64,000 nucleotides of DNA from Robinsoniella peoriensis (GCF_042680125.1 NZ_JBHTNY010000006.1), one strand, 5' to 3'. Shown: positions 52,350 through 62,446, numbered from the stretch's first letter. Translations and numbers: made by a program. The notes: generated from the sequence alone by a model not told the origin.

Positions 52350-53490
52350 GAAATTAGGGTATAGCAAAGTGATTTATATTGTAAAAACAGATTTGCACTA
52401 CTACCCACCGTGTATGGCTCAAATTAGGTACTTAAAAGCTTGCAATGTTAATGTTAAAGTTTGGTTTGCATCATCCAATCAGACAGCGCTTGATATTATG
52501 GATAGAGAAAATATATCGTATGTATGTTTAGGAGAATCAGAAAGAGTTAACACTAAATTTGGCAAAATTAAAAACTGGCTTGAATTTAGAAAAAATGTTG
52601 CAAAAAAGATTAAAGATGAAAGAAATTCTGAATCTGTTTTATTTTGGATTGGAACAGCAGAATCTGCTATTCCATTAATAGGTTTGATTGATAACTATAA
52701 AATAGTTTTAACCATGCTTGAGCTTCTTGATGATGAAAAAAATAAAACTAAGAGAGTCTTGTTTGGAAAAATGGCCAAGAAAGCGGAGGCATTAGTTGCC
52801 TGCGAGGAAACTAGAGCTTACCTTATGAGGTATTGGTATCAGTTAGATAAACTTCCTTATGTAATGCCTAACAAACCATTCGAACTTGGGGCTACAAAAT
52901 ATGCTATTCCTTCTACTGAAAAAACTTCAGCTGCTATTGAAATGGTTAAAGGTAAAAAAATAATTTTATTTCAAGGGATTTATCAGAAATTGGAATATAT
53001 GAAGCAGATTGCTTTTGCATTATCCGAATTAAATCAAGATTATTACCTGGTTTTGATGGGGTTTGATTTATATCGCACAAATGCAGTTGAAGAATTAAGT
53101 AAAATATATAGTAAGGTTATGGAGATACCAAGCATACCTGCACCACTTCATCTTGAAGTTACGAGTCATGCTTATATAGGATTGGTATTCTATGATGATT
53201 TTTCGTTGAATCAAGCATTTTGTGCACCGAATAAGATATTTGAATACTCAGGTTTTGGTGTACCCATGCTTGCAAATAACATTCCAGGGCTAGAAAATAC
53301 TGTTGGAAAATATAATGCTGGAAATTGTTTGGAATTTTCAAAAGATGGCCTTATAGATGCTATTACTGAAATAGAAGCTAATTACAGTAATTATGTAGAA
53401 AATTCATATAAGCTTTACAATTCTATTGATAATAAATCTATTGTAAAAAAAATCATTAAAGATTTAAATATTATTTATGTTAATAAATAA
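52339..53490 (+). CDS. Glycosyltransferase, GT-B type
   Basis: A 383-residue enzyme in a series of overlapping genes. The N-terminal half (VIYIVKTDLHYYPPCMAQIR) and the donor half with FQGIYQKLEYMKQIAFAL, then PNKIFEYSGFGVPMLANNIPG, show a GT4-like fold. I start it at 52339 because GAGGAAA lies just before; the longer frame from 52300 is inside the previous gene. Sugar specificity unknown. Confidence 0.8.
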   Translation: MKNKKLGYSKVIYIVKTDLHYYPPCMAQIRYLKACNVNVKVWFASSNQTALDIMDRENISYVCLGESERVNTKFGKIKNWLEFRKNVAKKIKDERNSESVLFWIGTAESAIPLIGLIDNYKIVLTMLELLDDEKNKTKRVLFGKMAKKAEALVACEETRAYLMRYWYQLDKLPYVMPNKPFELGATKYAIPSTEKTSAAIEMVKGKKIILFQGIYQKLEYMKQIAFALSELNQDYYLVLMGFDLYRTNAVEELSKIYSKVMEIPSIPAPLHLEVTSHAYIGLVFYDDFSLNQAFCAPNKIFEYSGFGVPMLANNIPGLENTVGKYNAGNCLEFSKDGLIDAITEIEANYSNYVENSYKLYNSIDNKSIVKKIIKDLNIIYVNK

Positions 53491-53552
53491 AGATAATAAT
53501 ATCATTAGATTATGATTTATATTTTTAGTTGAAGATAAGAGAGGTATAAAAT

Positions 53553-54791
53553 ATGGGAAATTATGCTATAAAAGCAAAAATGCATCGCTATGGAATTATA
53601 AAAAAGAGCGATTTAATAATTTTATTTACTGTCTTGTCAACATTTGAAGTATCGTATCTTTCATATATTTCATTGCCAATAAAAATTCTATATATTGCAT
53701 GCCAATCCATACTAATTGCTTACGCATTGTTGAAAATATGGTTGGGAAGAAAAATTTTGTCTACAGATTTTCTTGTTGTTTTGTTTGTGATTATTGAGTG
53801 TATTAGTACTATAGGTCATGTTGATGAAATTAACGAGTTCATACTTAACACAAAATTAGTGCTCTTACTCTATGTTTCCTTCAGATATTATTTCGCATTG
53901 AACCCCAAATTCTACTTGAAAGCGATGTCTGGGTATTTGTTTGCTGTAACTGTTTTAAATACTGTTTCAGCAATTGTATGTTATCCAAGAGGATTATTCT
54001 ATTATGATCAATATGCACCAGGTTTCATTGTTGGTGCAGATAATACAAGTACAAGAGTATATATTGTATCTATCGCTTTTTGCTTTGCATATCATGCAAT
54101 CAATAGAATTAATAAAACTAATAAAAAAGACATTATACCAATATTGTCTTTAGTCAATTTTACTGTTTTTGTTTTTTTGAGAGATGTTGGGAACGGAAAA
54201 CTTTGCGCATTGATTTTTATTGCCGCCTATTTTGCATTTAATGTTTTACATGTGCATTTGCCTAGGACGCCATTAAAAAAAATTATTGTTGGTAATTATA
54301 TTATTTTTCTTTTAGTGGTGATTTGGAATAAATTAGACTTATTTTCTTTTATTATAGTTAACATTCTTCATAGAGATTTAACTTTAACTACAAGAACAAC
54401 TATTTGGGAAATTACGATAAACAAAATCATATCTAAACCTATTTTGGGGAATGGTTATATTAGTGGTACGGAGTTTGAAAGTATGTTACCATCGATTATT
54501 GGCATAAATGCTCACAATACGATATTAATGATTGCTTTTATAGGTGGAATATCGCTTTCAATAGTTTTTTTTGCTATTTTGTGGCGTTCGATACGTATAT
54601 ATGATGAAAATGTATTAAATGAAAGACTGTGGATGATACCTGTTTCATTTTTAGCGATGTTTTTAAGGTCTCAAGTTGAAGGTGGAGATGCTGCATATCT
54701 GATTGGATTCGCTTTTCTGATCTATAGCTTCGCTCAGTGTTACATAAAAGAAAAAAGAACTGTTGAGGACGAGTTAAATGAATTTAAATGA
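53553..54791 (+). CDS. Polysaccharide polymerase (Wzy-like)
   Basis: A 412-residue membrane protein with about 11-12 hydrophobic segments and a long external loop with TTRTTIWEITINKIISKPILG, followed by NAHNTILMIAFIGG, both typical of the Wzy/O-antigen ligase fold. Sequence is otherwise very variable, as in this class. It would polymerise lipid-linked repeat units outside the membrane. Its end overlaps wzx by 14 bases. Confidence 0.8.
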   Translation: MGNYAIKAKMHRYGIIKKSDLIILFTVLSTFEVSYLSYISLPIKILYIACQSILIAYALLKIWLGRKILSTDFLVVLFVIIECISTIGHVDEINEFILNTKLVLLLYVSFRYYFALNPKFYLKAMSGYLFAVTVLNTVSAIVCYPRGLFYYDQYAPGFIVGADNTSTRVYIVSIAFCFAYHAINRINKTNKKDIIPILSLVNFTVFVFLRDVGNGKLCALIFIAAYFAFNVLHVHLPRTPLKKIIVGNYIIFLLVVIWNKLDLFSFIIVNILHRDLTLTTRTTIWEITINKIISKPILGNGYISGTEFESMLPSIIGINAHNTILMIAFIGGISLSIVFFAILWRSIRIYDENVLNERLWMIPVSFLAMFLRSQVEGGDAAYLIGFAFLIYSFAQCYIKEKRTVEDELNEFK

Positions 54792-56025
54792 CATAAAAAA
54801 ATCTAAATTATTAAAAAATGGAATATGGCTATTTGTTTTTCAGGTATTTAATACGATAGTACCTATGATCACCTTACCCTTTGTGACGAGAATACTTGGA
54901 TCATCCGGGTATGGTGATTTTTCACTAGCTCTTAATTGGGTATTATATTTTCAAGTAATTGTAGAATATGGATTTGCGTTTTGGGGTTCAAGAAAGATTG
55001 CAATTAATAAAAATCATGGTCTTCAAAATACATATAGTCAAATAATAACTTCAAGACTTATACTAATGGTTTGTTCATATTTATTGCTATGTATCGTTTT
55101 TGTTTTCTCAGGGAAACCATTGTCCCATTTTGTTTGTATGTCAATTCTATTTTTGATGGTTTTGGGTGTTGCGTTTCAAATGACTTGGTTATTCCAAGGT
55201 ATGCAGAACATGAAATTCATAACAATTGTTAATGCTGTATCAAGAACCATTTCAGTTTTGCTTGTGTTCCTATTAATTAGAAAGAGCGATGATGTATATC
55301 TATATTGTTTATTATATTCTTTTACATATTTGATATCAGGAGCAATAGGTGTATTTTTAGCAAATAAACTATATGGGTTGAAAATTGTTTTTTGTAAGAA
55401 GCATGAGATGTTTTACGCAATAAAAGATGCTTGGCCTTTATTTATATCACAGGCGATGTCGAAAGTATTGAGCGGTTTTGGAATAACAGTTTTAGGCTCA
55501 GTCGCAAGCAGTAGCGTTGTTGGAGTATATTCTGCTATTTATAAGATCCCTTATGCTATGACATTATTTTTTGCTCCAGTTAGCCAAGCCATATATCCAG
55601 ATATAAGCGTTAAGTTTGGGGAGTCTAAAGAAAATGGTATTAAAAGGGTTAAAAAGATTGCAATGTTAATTGTTCCGTTGTTTTTTTTAGCATGTGTTGT
55701 GATTATTTTTTTTCATAATCCTATAGTGAAACTGATGTTTGGTGATGAGTACGTGTCGTACAGTACGATAGTTATACCTTTGTGTTTATGGTTCGTTTTC
55801 AGTGTTATCAATAATTTTTTGGGTATTCAAATACTAGTTGCTAGTGGCCATCAAAGGGAATATAGTAAGTCATTTGTGGCAGGCAGCATTTTTTCGGTAG
55901 TTTTAAACATTTTTTTAGGACGATTATACGGAGCTTTTGGAATTGCTTATGCGACTCTAGGAGCCGAGATTATACTTTCTGCACTGTTGTTTTGGAAAGT
56001 AAATAAAGTTGGGATGTTGGTATAA
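54778..56025 (+). CDS. Repeat-unit flippase (Wzx-like)
   Basis: A 415-residue membrane protein of the polysaccharide transporter family with about 12 helices. LLKNGIWLFVFQVFNTIVP and LPFVTRILGSSGYGDFSLAL are typical N-terminal motifs of the Wzx group. It moves the undecaprenyl-linked repeat unit across the membrane for Wzy. It overlaps both the preceding polymerase gene and (by one base) the following acetyltransferase gene. Confidence 0.88.
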   Translation: MNLNDIKKSKLLKNGIWLFVFQVFNTIVPMITLPFVTRILGSSGYGDFSLALNWVLYFQVIVEYGFAFWGSRKIAINKNHGLQNTYSQIITSRLILMVCSYLLLCIVFVFSGKPLSHFVCMSILFLMVLGVAFQMTWLFQGMQNMKFITIVNAVSRTISVLLVFLLIRKSDDVYLYCLLYSFTYLISGAIGVFLANKLYGLKIVFCKKHEMFYAIKDAWPLFISQAMSKVLSGFGITVLGSVASSSVVGVYSAIYKIPYAMTLFFAPVSQAIYPDISVKFGESKENGIKRVKKIAMLIVPLFFLACVVIIFFHNPIVKLMFGDEYVSYSTIVIPLCLWFVFSVINNFLGIQILVASGHQREYSKSFVAGSIFSVVLNIFLGRLYGAFGIAYATLGAEIILSALLFWKVNKVGMLV

Positions 56026-56738
56026 TGATAATAAATATAGTAAAAAAAATATTATATGGATATAAATTTTCAAGTGAATCTTTTGTAGCTCACTTAAGAA
56101 AAGTTGGTGTTAAGGTGGGAACAAATGTTAGAATTTTTTGCCCTCATGATACAGTTATAGAATTACAAAATTCATATTTGTTAGAAATAGGAAATGACGT
56201 AATGATGACAGGTCCGGTAACAATATTAACACACGATTATAGTGTATCAGTTTGTAATCAAATAAGTAATGGTAAATTGTATGGTAAACAACAAAAAGTT
56301 GTCATTGGAGACAATGTATTTATAGGCTGGGGTACAACAATTCTTTCAGGGACCATTATTGGCTCAAACGTTGTAATTGGCGCAGGCGCAGTGGTTTCCG
56401 GAAAAGTAGATTCAAACAGTGTTTACGCTGGTAACCCAATTAAAAAAGTATGTACAATTAGTGAATATTTAGATAAACGAGAGAACAAACAAATTGAAGA
56501 GGCTGTCAGTGTATTTTGTAGCTATTTTTGGAGAAATAAGAAATATCCAGAAAAGGATTTATTCCATGAATACTTTTATTTATTCACGGATGAAACGGGT
56601 TTAACTGAAAAGTTTAAATCAAAAATGAAGGAAAATGGAAATTATGAAGAGTGTGTAGCCTACTTAAAACATCATAAACCAAGGTTTAATTCATATGATG
56701 ATTTTAAGAATTTTGCAATTGAAAAACTTGATGAATAG
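56025..56738 (+). CDS. Left-handed beta-helix O-acetyltransferase
   Basis: A 237-residue protein with hexapeptide repeats between about residues 30 and 140: VGTNVRIFCPHDT, IGNDVMMTGPVTILTHDYSV, VVIGDNVFIGWGTTILSGT and IGSNVVIGAGAVVSGKVD, ending VYAGNPIKKV. This is the WbbJ/LacA-type fold that transfers acetyl groups to sugars. A helical C-terminal extension of about 90 residues follows. Starts with an ATG overlapping the wzx stop. Confidence 0.85.
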   Translation: MIINIVKKILYGYKFSSESFVAHLRKVGVKVGTNVRIFCPHDTVIELQNSYLLEIGNDVMMTGPVTILTHDYSVSVCNQISNGKLYGKQQKVVIGDNVFIGWGTTILSGTIIGSNVVIGAGAVVSGKVDSNSVYAGNPIKKVCTISEYLDKRENKQIEEAVSVFCSYFWRNKKYPEKDLFHEYFYLFTDETGLTEKFKSKMKENGNYEECVAYLKHHKPRFNSYDDFKNFAIEKLDE

Positions 56739-56751
56739 GGGATAATATATT

Positions 56752-57873
56752 ATGAAAAAGAAAGTTATGTTGGTCTTTGGTACAAGACCTGAAGCTATAA
56801 AAATATGCCCGTTAGTTAATGAGCTAAAAAAAAGAGAATCATTGCAAAGCATTGTTTGTGTAACTGGTCAGCATAGACAAATGTTAGATCAGGTTCTAAA
56901 TACATTTGATGTTACGCCAGATTATGACCTTTCTATTATGAAACAAGGACAAACTCTTTTTGATATTACTAATGGAATTCTTAAGAATATTAAAGGTGTT
57001 CTTGAAGAAGTAAAACCTGATATTGTTTTAGTTCATGGAGATACATCAACAACATTTGTAACTGCCCTTGCTTGTTTTTACATGCAAATTTCGGTTGGAC
57101 ATGTTGAGGCTGGACTTAGGACATATAATATTTATTCTCCTTACCCAGAAGAGTTTAATAGACAAGCTGTGGGAATTATATCTCAATATAATTTTGCACC
57201 TACGCAAATGGCTGCAAATAATCTTATTAAAGAGGGAAAAGATCCTTCAAAAATTTTTATTACTGGAAATACAGTAATTGACGCTATGCAACATACTGTG
57301 AAAGAAGATTATACACACCCAGAACTTGAGTGGATAGGAGAAGATAAGTTGATCTTTATTACAGCACATAGAAGAGAAAATCTTGGTGAACCTATGCATA
57401 ACATGTTTAGAGCAATTCGTCGAGTACTTGATGAACATCCTGATTGCAAAGCGGTTTACCCTATCCATATGAATCCTATCGTAAGAAAGGCAGCGGATGA
57501 AGAACTTGGAGGTTGTGATAGAATTCATATTATTGAACCAATTGAAGTGTTTGATTGCCATAATTTCGAAGCAAGATGCCATCTATGTTTGACTGATTCA
57601 GGTGGAATTCAAGAAGAAGTTCCTTCTTACGGGAGACCAGTACTTGTAATGAGAGATACAACAGAAAGACCTGAAGGGGTAAAATCTGGAACATTAAGAC
57701 TTGTCGGAACAAATGAAGAAGTAATATATAGGAATTTCAAAGAACTTCTTGAAAATGAGGATGCATACAATTCTATGGCTAAGGCATGCAATCCTTATGG
57801 AGATGGTCATGCTTGCGAAAGAATAGCTGACATTCTAGAAGGCAATAAGTATAATCCTTGGATTGCTGAATAA
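56752..57873 (+). CDS. wecB: UDP-N-acetylglucosamine 2-epimerase
   Basis: A 373-residue non-hydrolysing epimerase converting UDP-GlcNAc to UDP-ManNAc. Family blocks are FGTRPEAIKICPLVNELK, HGDTSTTFVTALACFYMQ, VGHVEAGLRTYNIYSPYPEE, TAHRRENLGEPM, SGGIQEEVPSYGRPVLVMRD and TERPEGV. It would supply ManNAc or ManNAcA for the polymer. It is the last gene of the tightly packed series; a 343-base gap follows. Confidence 0.95.
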   Translation: MKKKVMLVFGTRPEAIKICPLVNELKKRESLQSIVCVTGQHRQMLDQVLNTFDVTPDYDLSIMKQGQTLFDITNGILKNIKGVLEEVKPDIVLVHGDTSTTFVTALACFYMQISVGHVEAGLRTYNIYSPYPEEFNRQAVGIISQYNFAPTQMAANNLIKEGKDPSKIFITGNTVIDAMQHTVKEDYTHPELEWIGEDKLIFITAHRRENLGEPMHNMFRAIRRVLDEHPDCKAVYPIHMNPIVRKAADEELGGCDRIHIIEPIEVFDCHNFEARCHLCLTDSGGIQEEVPSYGRPVLVMRDTTERPEGVKSGTLRLVGTNEEVIYRNFKELLENEDAYNSMAKACNPYGDGHACERIADILEGNKYNPWIAE

Positions 57874-57925
57874 CCTATTCGATAATTATGAATTAAGTTC
57901 ACAGTCTTAGTTCAAAGTAATGACA

Positions 57926-57946
57926 AATTGCTATAATGTAGCAATT
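57926..57946. promoter_or_regulatory. Palindrome containing a TATAAT
   Basis: AATTGCTA (57926-57933), TAATG, TAGCAATT (57939-57946) is a perfect inverted repeat, and TATAAT at 57932-57937 falls in its centre. It could be an operator over a promoter for the DUF1919 gene 270 bases downstream, or a hairpin ending the operon. The rest of gap 57874-58216 shows nothing clear. Confidence 0.4.
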
Positions 57947-58216
57947 CCGAGATGAAAAGTATTTTAACTGAAAAATGATGTAATTGATAAGGATTGTACA
58001 AATATTAAGTTGGCAAATCCTATTGATAATATTTGCTGAATGATAGGTTCTCACATGCTTGATTTCAATAGTGTAACATCCATAATGCATTTTTTGTACG
58101 GTTGGCGGAATATACATATGTGAAGAGTTTTCTGTTTCAAATAAAAAAGCATGTAAAATTAAAACTTGTGGTGTTTCCAAAACGCCTAGACTAATCTATT
58201 TTAAGAGAGGTGTATT

Positions 58217-58897
58217 ATGTTTGCTCCAACTATTATAGAACGAGTGTTACATAAAATCGATCAACTAACAATGATTGTTTTTGCTGCGAGAAGAAGAAAA
58301 AAGTTAAACAATACTGATTTTACGATAATTTCCAACAATTGCTGGGGTGGAATATGTTATGAATATTTCGGATTACAAAAAAATAGTCCAACGGTTGGGA
58401 CGTTTATCATGACGCCCGATTATTTGATATTCATTAAAAAATTAAGATATTATTTGGGATTGGATCTTAAGTTTATTACAATAGAAGAATCAAAGTATAA
58501 AGATCTATGGTTAGTAAATCCTGAAATGAAAAATGTCCCTATAGGATTATTGGATGATGTGGAAATTGTCTTTTTACATTATAAAACAAAAAAAATAGCT
58601 CGTGAAAAATGGGAGAGAAGAACCAAAAGAATTAATTGGTCGAATTTAATTTTCAAGTTCTCTTATATGAATGAATGTACAATAGATGGTTTACAATCAT
58701 TTGATGAGATGAAATTACTGGGTAAAAAATTTATGTTTGTGAAAGATAGACAACAACTTAAATCGTGCGGTATATATTATCCGGGATTTGAAGATGAAGA
58801 TCAAATAACAAATGATACATACTATTGGAATAGATATTTTGATGTAGTAAAATTTATTAATGAAGGTGTTTTACTGTCTAAAAGCAAGAAATTGTAA
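58217..58897 (+). CDS. DUF1919 polysaccharide-locus protein
   Basis: A 226-residue protein of the DUF1919 family, common in capsule loci. Landmarks are FTIISNNCWGGICYEYFGL, SPTVGTFIMTPDYLIFIKKL and the C-terminal Tyr-rich YYPGFEDEDQITNDTYYWNR. Biochemical role is unknown; pyruvyl or acyl transfer has been suggested by context only. AGAGAGGTG precedes the ATG. It lies apart from the main operon, AT-rich like it. Confidence 0.75.
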   Translation: MFAPTIIERVLHKIDQLTMIVFAARRRKKLNNTDFTIISNNCWGGICYEYFGLQKNSPTVGTFIMTPDYLIFIKKLRYYLGLDLKFITIEESKYKDLWLVNPEMKNVPIGLLDDVEIVFLHYKTKKIAREKWERRTKRINWSNLIFKFSYMNECTIDGLQSFDEMKLLGKKFMFVKDRQQLKSCGIYYPGFEDEDQITNDTYYWNRYFDVVKFINEGVLLSKSKKL

Positions 58898-59182
58898 GAA
58901 GGGTGAATTTTAAAGAGATTTTTAACCACAGGGTAGGCTTGATTAACCAGTATCATGCAGATACCCTCCAATGAGCAAATTAAGAAGATAAGTTTTGATT
59001 TCTATTTAAGGGGATATGTGATGGATTTAACACCGGATTATTAAAAAAAGTGTGAGCTGCTATATGTGCTTGAAGGTATGCACAATTAAAGCTTCTAAGA
59101 AAAAACTCACGTGATGTAACATTAAAAAAATAATTATGATTCAATAGAAGAGTGCTGGAGAGAAATAGATAGGATACATATT

Positions 59183-59701
59183 ATGGAAACGTACTATCCT
59201 TATTTACAAAAAGATATAAGTGTTGTGTTTTACTATTTCCCGACTGCTTTGTTAGCGGGTGGAATAGCATGGTTTCTTTTAGTAGGGATATTGTATCGAA
59301 TTATATATGGAAAATGGAAGATGAAAAAGTACATCCATGTTTTTTTGTTTGTGACGTATATTGTTGTGGTTGTACAGATAGCTTTCTTATCACGTAGTCC
59401 AGGCTCGAGGACGGATGTTGCATTTGGGCTCGAAGATACATGGGGAACAACAGTGCAAGAACATGCATATGTAATAGAAAATATGCTGATGTTTATTCAC
59501 TTCGGAGTGATATACCCTGTGTTTGGAAAAATTGCTACTTATAGTTGTATTCCAATAGCAATATGTGCAAGTGCTTTATTGTAAGGGATGCAGTATGTTA
59601 CCGGGCATGGATATTGTCAGTTGGATGATTTAGTTATGAATGTGGTTGGCGCTTGTATAGGATGTGCATATATTTGTTATGCTGGGAGATTAAGCGAGTA
59701 A
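59183..59701 (+). pseudogene. VanZ-like membrane protein broken by one nonsense codon
   Basis: The frame has 132 codons with VanZ features (several hydrophobic segments, FLSRSPGSRTDVAFGLEDTW, IENMLMFIHFGVIYPVFGK), then TAA at 59582-59584. The same frame goes on for 39 more codons: GMQYVTGHGYCQLDDLVMNV, which is the conserved VanZ C-terminal block, and ends at TAA 59699-59701. Intact relatives have a Glu where the stop is (IE..QxxTGRGxxxxDD), so a single change of GAA or GAG to TAA would explain it. No frameshift is needed. VanZ proteins give low-level teicoplanin resistance or have unknown envelope roles. Confidence 0.8.
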
Positions 59702-59702
59702 A

Positions 59703-59813
59703 AAGCAGATAGCAAAACATGATGGTAATGAGACAATCATATATATTGGCAAGACAATAGATGCATTTGAACATAGATTGAAATCACGAGGAAGAATGGT
59801 AAGCGCAAAATAA
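59703..59813 (+). pseudogene. Scrap resembling a GIY-YIG domain start
   Basis: A 36-codon frame ends at TAA 59811-59813 and reads NETIIYIGKTIDAFEHRLKS, like the first strands and helix of a GIY-YIG nuclease domain. Nothing of the rest of the domain is present. It lies between the broken vanZ gene and the mobile element. Confidence 0.3.
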
Positions 59814-59946
59814 ATCGATGGATTGTCAAATCCTAAAAGTTGTTTCATAATTATTGCTAGGAAATGTAAGTGTTTTACTCTATTTTAGATTGATAGAAAT
59901 GATAGATGCAAGCATTTCACTACATGATGATTATGGAGGCTTGCAT

Positions 59947-60366
59947 ATGAGTACAGCAAGAGTTTCAGCCGAAGAACAATACAAACTCATCATGGAATGC
60001 CGGCAAAGCGGTTTATCGGATCAGCAGTGGTGCCTTGATCATGATATTAAGCCAGGTACATTCTATAACTGGGTAAACCGCCTTCGCAAAAAAGGCTGCT
60101 GTGATATTCCTGTGCCATCCTGTTCATCTGGTTGCTCTTCCAAAGAAACTAAAAAACAAGAGGTGGTAAGGCTCGTTATGAATGAACCTTCGGCATCTGT
60201 TATCAATGATCCTCTGCCAATGTATGAGACTTCTTATCCACAGCAGGCGTCCCCGTTACCGGTAATGGAGTTATCCATCGGAAAAGCGAGCCTTCGTATC
60301 GCAAATGGAACCGATCCTATCTTGCTTACACAGATGATAAAAACTTTAATGGAGTTCTCTTGTTAG
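59947..60366 (+). CDS. IS66 TnpA-like accessory protein
   Basis: A 139-residue protein with an N-terminal helix-turn-helix (SAEEQYKLIMECRQSGLSDQ, WCLDHDIKPGTFYNWVNRLR), a variable middle, and the C-terminal block SIGKASLRIANGTDPILLTQ as in IS66 TnpA. The start at 59947 has GGAGG at 59935-59939; the longer frame from 59854 has none. TnpB and the large TnpC of IS66 are absent; tyrosine recombinase remains follow instead. It is related to, but clearly different from, the inverted copy at 63444-63860. Confidence 0.8.
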   Translation: MSTARVSAEEQYKLIMECRQSGLSDQQWCLDHDIKPGTFYNWVNRLRKKGCCDIPVPSCSSGCSSKETKKQEVVRLVMNEPSASVINDPLPMYETSYPQQASPLPVMELSIGKASLRIANGTDPILLTQMIKTLMEFSC

Positions 60367-60424
60367 GCGATATCACTACCGTAGATGATATTTTTATTGT
60401 GGGTGGTTTCTCCTCAGATTATTT

Positions 60425-60488
60425 TTATCCTCATCTTTTCAATAAAGCCCTTTAAATCTGAACTTTCTGTTGAAAAAGATGAGGATAA
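60425..60488 (+). terminator. Long hairpin after the left TnpA-like gene
   Basis: TTATCCTCATCTTTTCAA (60425-60442) pairs with a complementary arm at 60470-60488 with a single bulged A, a stem of 18 pairs. It probably ends the TnpA-like transcript. Confidence 0.65.
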
Positions 60489-60538
60489 CATCTTTTGAAA
60501 TGAGATAATGAAACCATCTTAAAAATGGAGGTGGTTTC

Positions 60539-62446
60539 ATGAACGATTACTAACGTAACAAAGGTAATGGATTTTCTCAAGGAGAAGCGTGTCTGCTCAA
60601 GCAGCCGTGCTTCTCATGAGGAATGCTACAGTGCATTTGCTGTATATCTGGCTGATTGCAGAAACGATTATTCTCATAAAATAACAAGCGACTGGATTGC
60701 ATCAATCAAAGAGGTATATTCCTGGCAAAAATGTTATTACTGGAATCAGTACATGATACAGCTGGAAGAGATGGTTTCTACGGGTACGATATCGGACAGG
60801 TATCTGTATCAGATCTGGACTTCCTACGACAAGTTACCGGATTCCTTGAAAACCCCGCTTGACGATTATCTGAAGTCATGTGTAGACAGTTACACAAGAC
60901 GTTCATGGGAATTAGCAAAGATCTACTGCTCAAAAGTTATGCTCTTTTTCCATGACCACGGAGTAGAGACGGTCAGTGCATTTACCTATCAACATAGCTT
61001 TATCATGCGGATTTATCCTGTATACCAAAGACGAAATCTCTGATTCTCGGTCATGCATCCAGAATGCTGTGCTTTTTCTCAGCAAAAGGATGGTGTAAAA
61101 GAGGATTTTCCATACTGCTTGACAACTAAATCTACCCACATGTCGGAGTAAAGGAACACTTCTCAAAGGAAAATCAGGATTCTATCGAAGGATCGTGTAA
61201 GCAGAGTCTCGACTTTCCATCAGACGAACTGTATGATTCCATAGAAGATTTTGTGGAAATACTGCAAAGGCATGGCTATGTCGGAACAACTTTATACCTG
61301 GCACGACACATTTTAACTGCTTTATACCTGTTTCTTTAAACTTATGGACTGGGCTATCTTCCAGAAATTGTCTGGGTATGGTTTTGCGAAATCCAAAATA
61401 CGATGGGCAGTTCATGGAAACATTGGAGGAGGATACTGAAATGCTATGAAGAATACAGGGTTAATGGAGACATTTTCGCAGATAAAAAATATCGTTACAA
61501 ACCATCATTGCTTGATCCCCTTCCCTCCTGGTGTAATGAGCTAATCACAGCATTCCTAAACAGAAAGAAAAGAGAATTCCGCAGTTCCAATACAATAGAA
61601 AAGGGCCAGTACCCATGTATCAGGTTCTGCCAGTTTCTGATTGGACGAGGCATATCGGCTTTTTGTGAACTTACACCGGAGACCATAGTTGAATTTAGCC
61701 ATTCCGATGCCCAAGATACTTTCAAAGGGCGTTCTTCCTATTTCACTATCATACGGCAGTTCCTTGAATATCTGGAGGAGATAGGAAGCATAGGAAACAG
61801 ATCTCTTCACCAGTGTCTCATGACAGGATCAGTGTCAGGGCAGACGTTTGTTGATGTCCTGAGCAATCAGCAGGTCAGCCGAATCACGGAATATAGGCGG
61901 GAACATAACAGCCCGATGGAGCTTAGAAATATCGCAATGGTAATGCTGGGTTTGAAAATGGGGTTACGCGCTTCGGATGTCGTAAATCTGAAACTCTGCG
62001 ATATAAGCTTAAAACAAAAGCGGATTTCGATTATCCAGCAGAAAACGCAGGTACAGCTTGCCCTGCCGCTTCCCGTCGATGTTGGCAACGCTGTCTATTC
62101 CTATATCAGAAACGGACGCCCAAAATCAGCTGACGGGTATGTATTCATACGGCACAAAGCTCCTTACGGAGCGATTACAATAAAGAACTGTACAAAAGCG
62201 CTATACAGCATACTTCTTGAACGGACAGAAGTAAAAGGCGGCGGCTTTCATGTAACAAAAAGGACATTTGCGACCTAGCTTCTGAGTAATCAAGCAGGTA
62301 TTGCTACTGTGATGGATTCCCTTGGGCATCAGGACAATACTTCTGTCATGAAGTATCTGTCGCGGGATGAAGAAAACATGCGTCTGTGCGGGCTTTCACT
62401 TGCTGACACTGGTCTTGTTCTGGAGATCGGAGGTCTGCTTTCATGA
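60539..62446 (+). pseudogene. Large tyrosine recombinase, multiply broken
   Basis: About 626 codons can be pieced together, the length of Tn554 TnpB. ATG 60539 follows AATGGAGG, but the frame needs a one-base shift near 60545 to enter 60546-61030 (VMDFLKEKRVC to YQHSFIM). A second shift near 61000-61040 moves to the frame that runs to 62446, which has stops at 61127, 61337 and 62276. The catalytic part has MGLRASDVVNLKL (Arg I), GGFHVTKRTFAT (box II region, with Lys-Arg where Arg-Lys is expected) and SLGHQDNTSVMKYL (His and nucleophile Tyr). The last codons overlap the next gene as ATGA. At least five lesions mean it is dead. Confidence 0.82.

Noticed and set aside
58898..59182. Gap between DUF1919 and the broken vanZ gene
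   Set aside because: Searched by eye for tRNA, small ORFs and hairpins; nothing convincing was seen.
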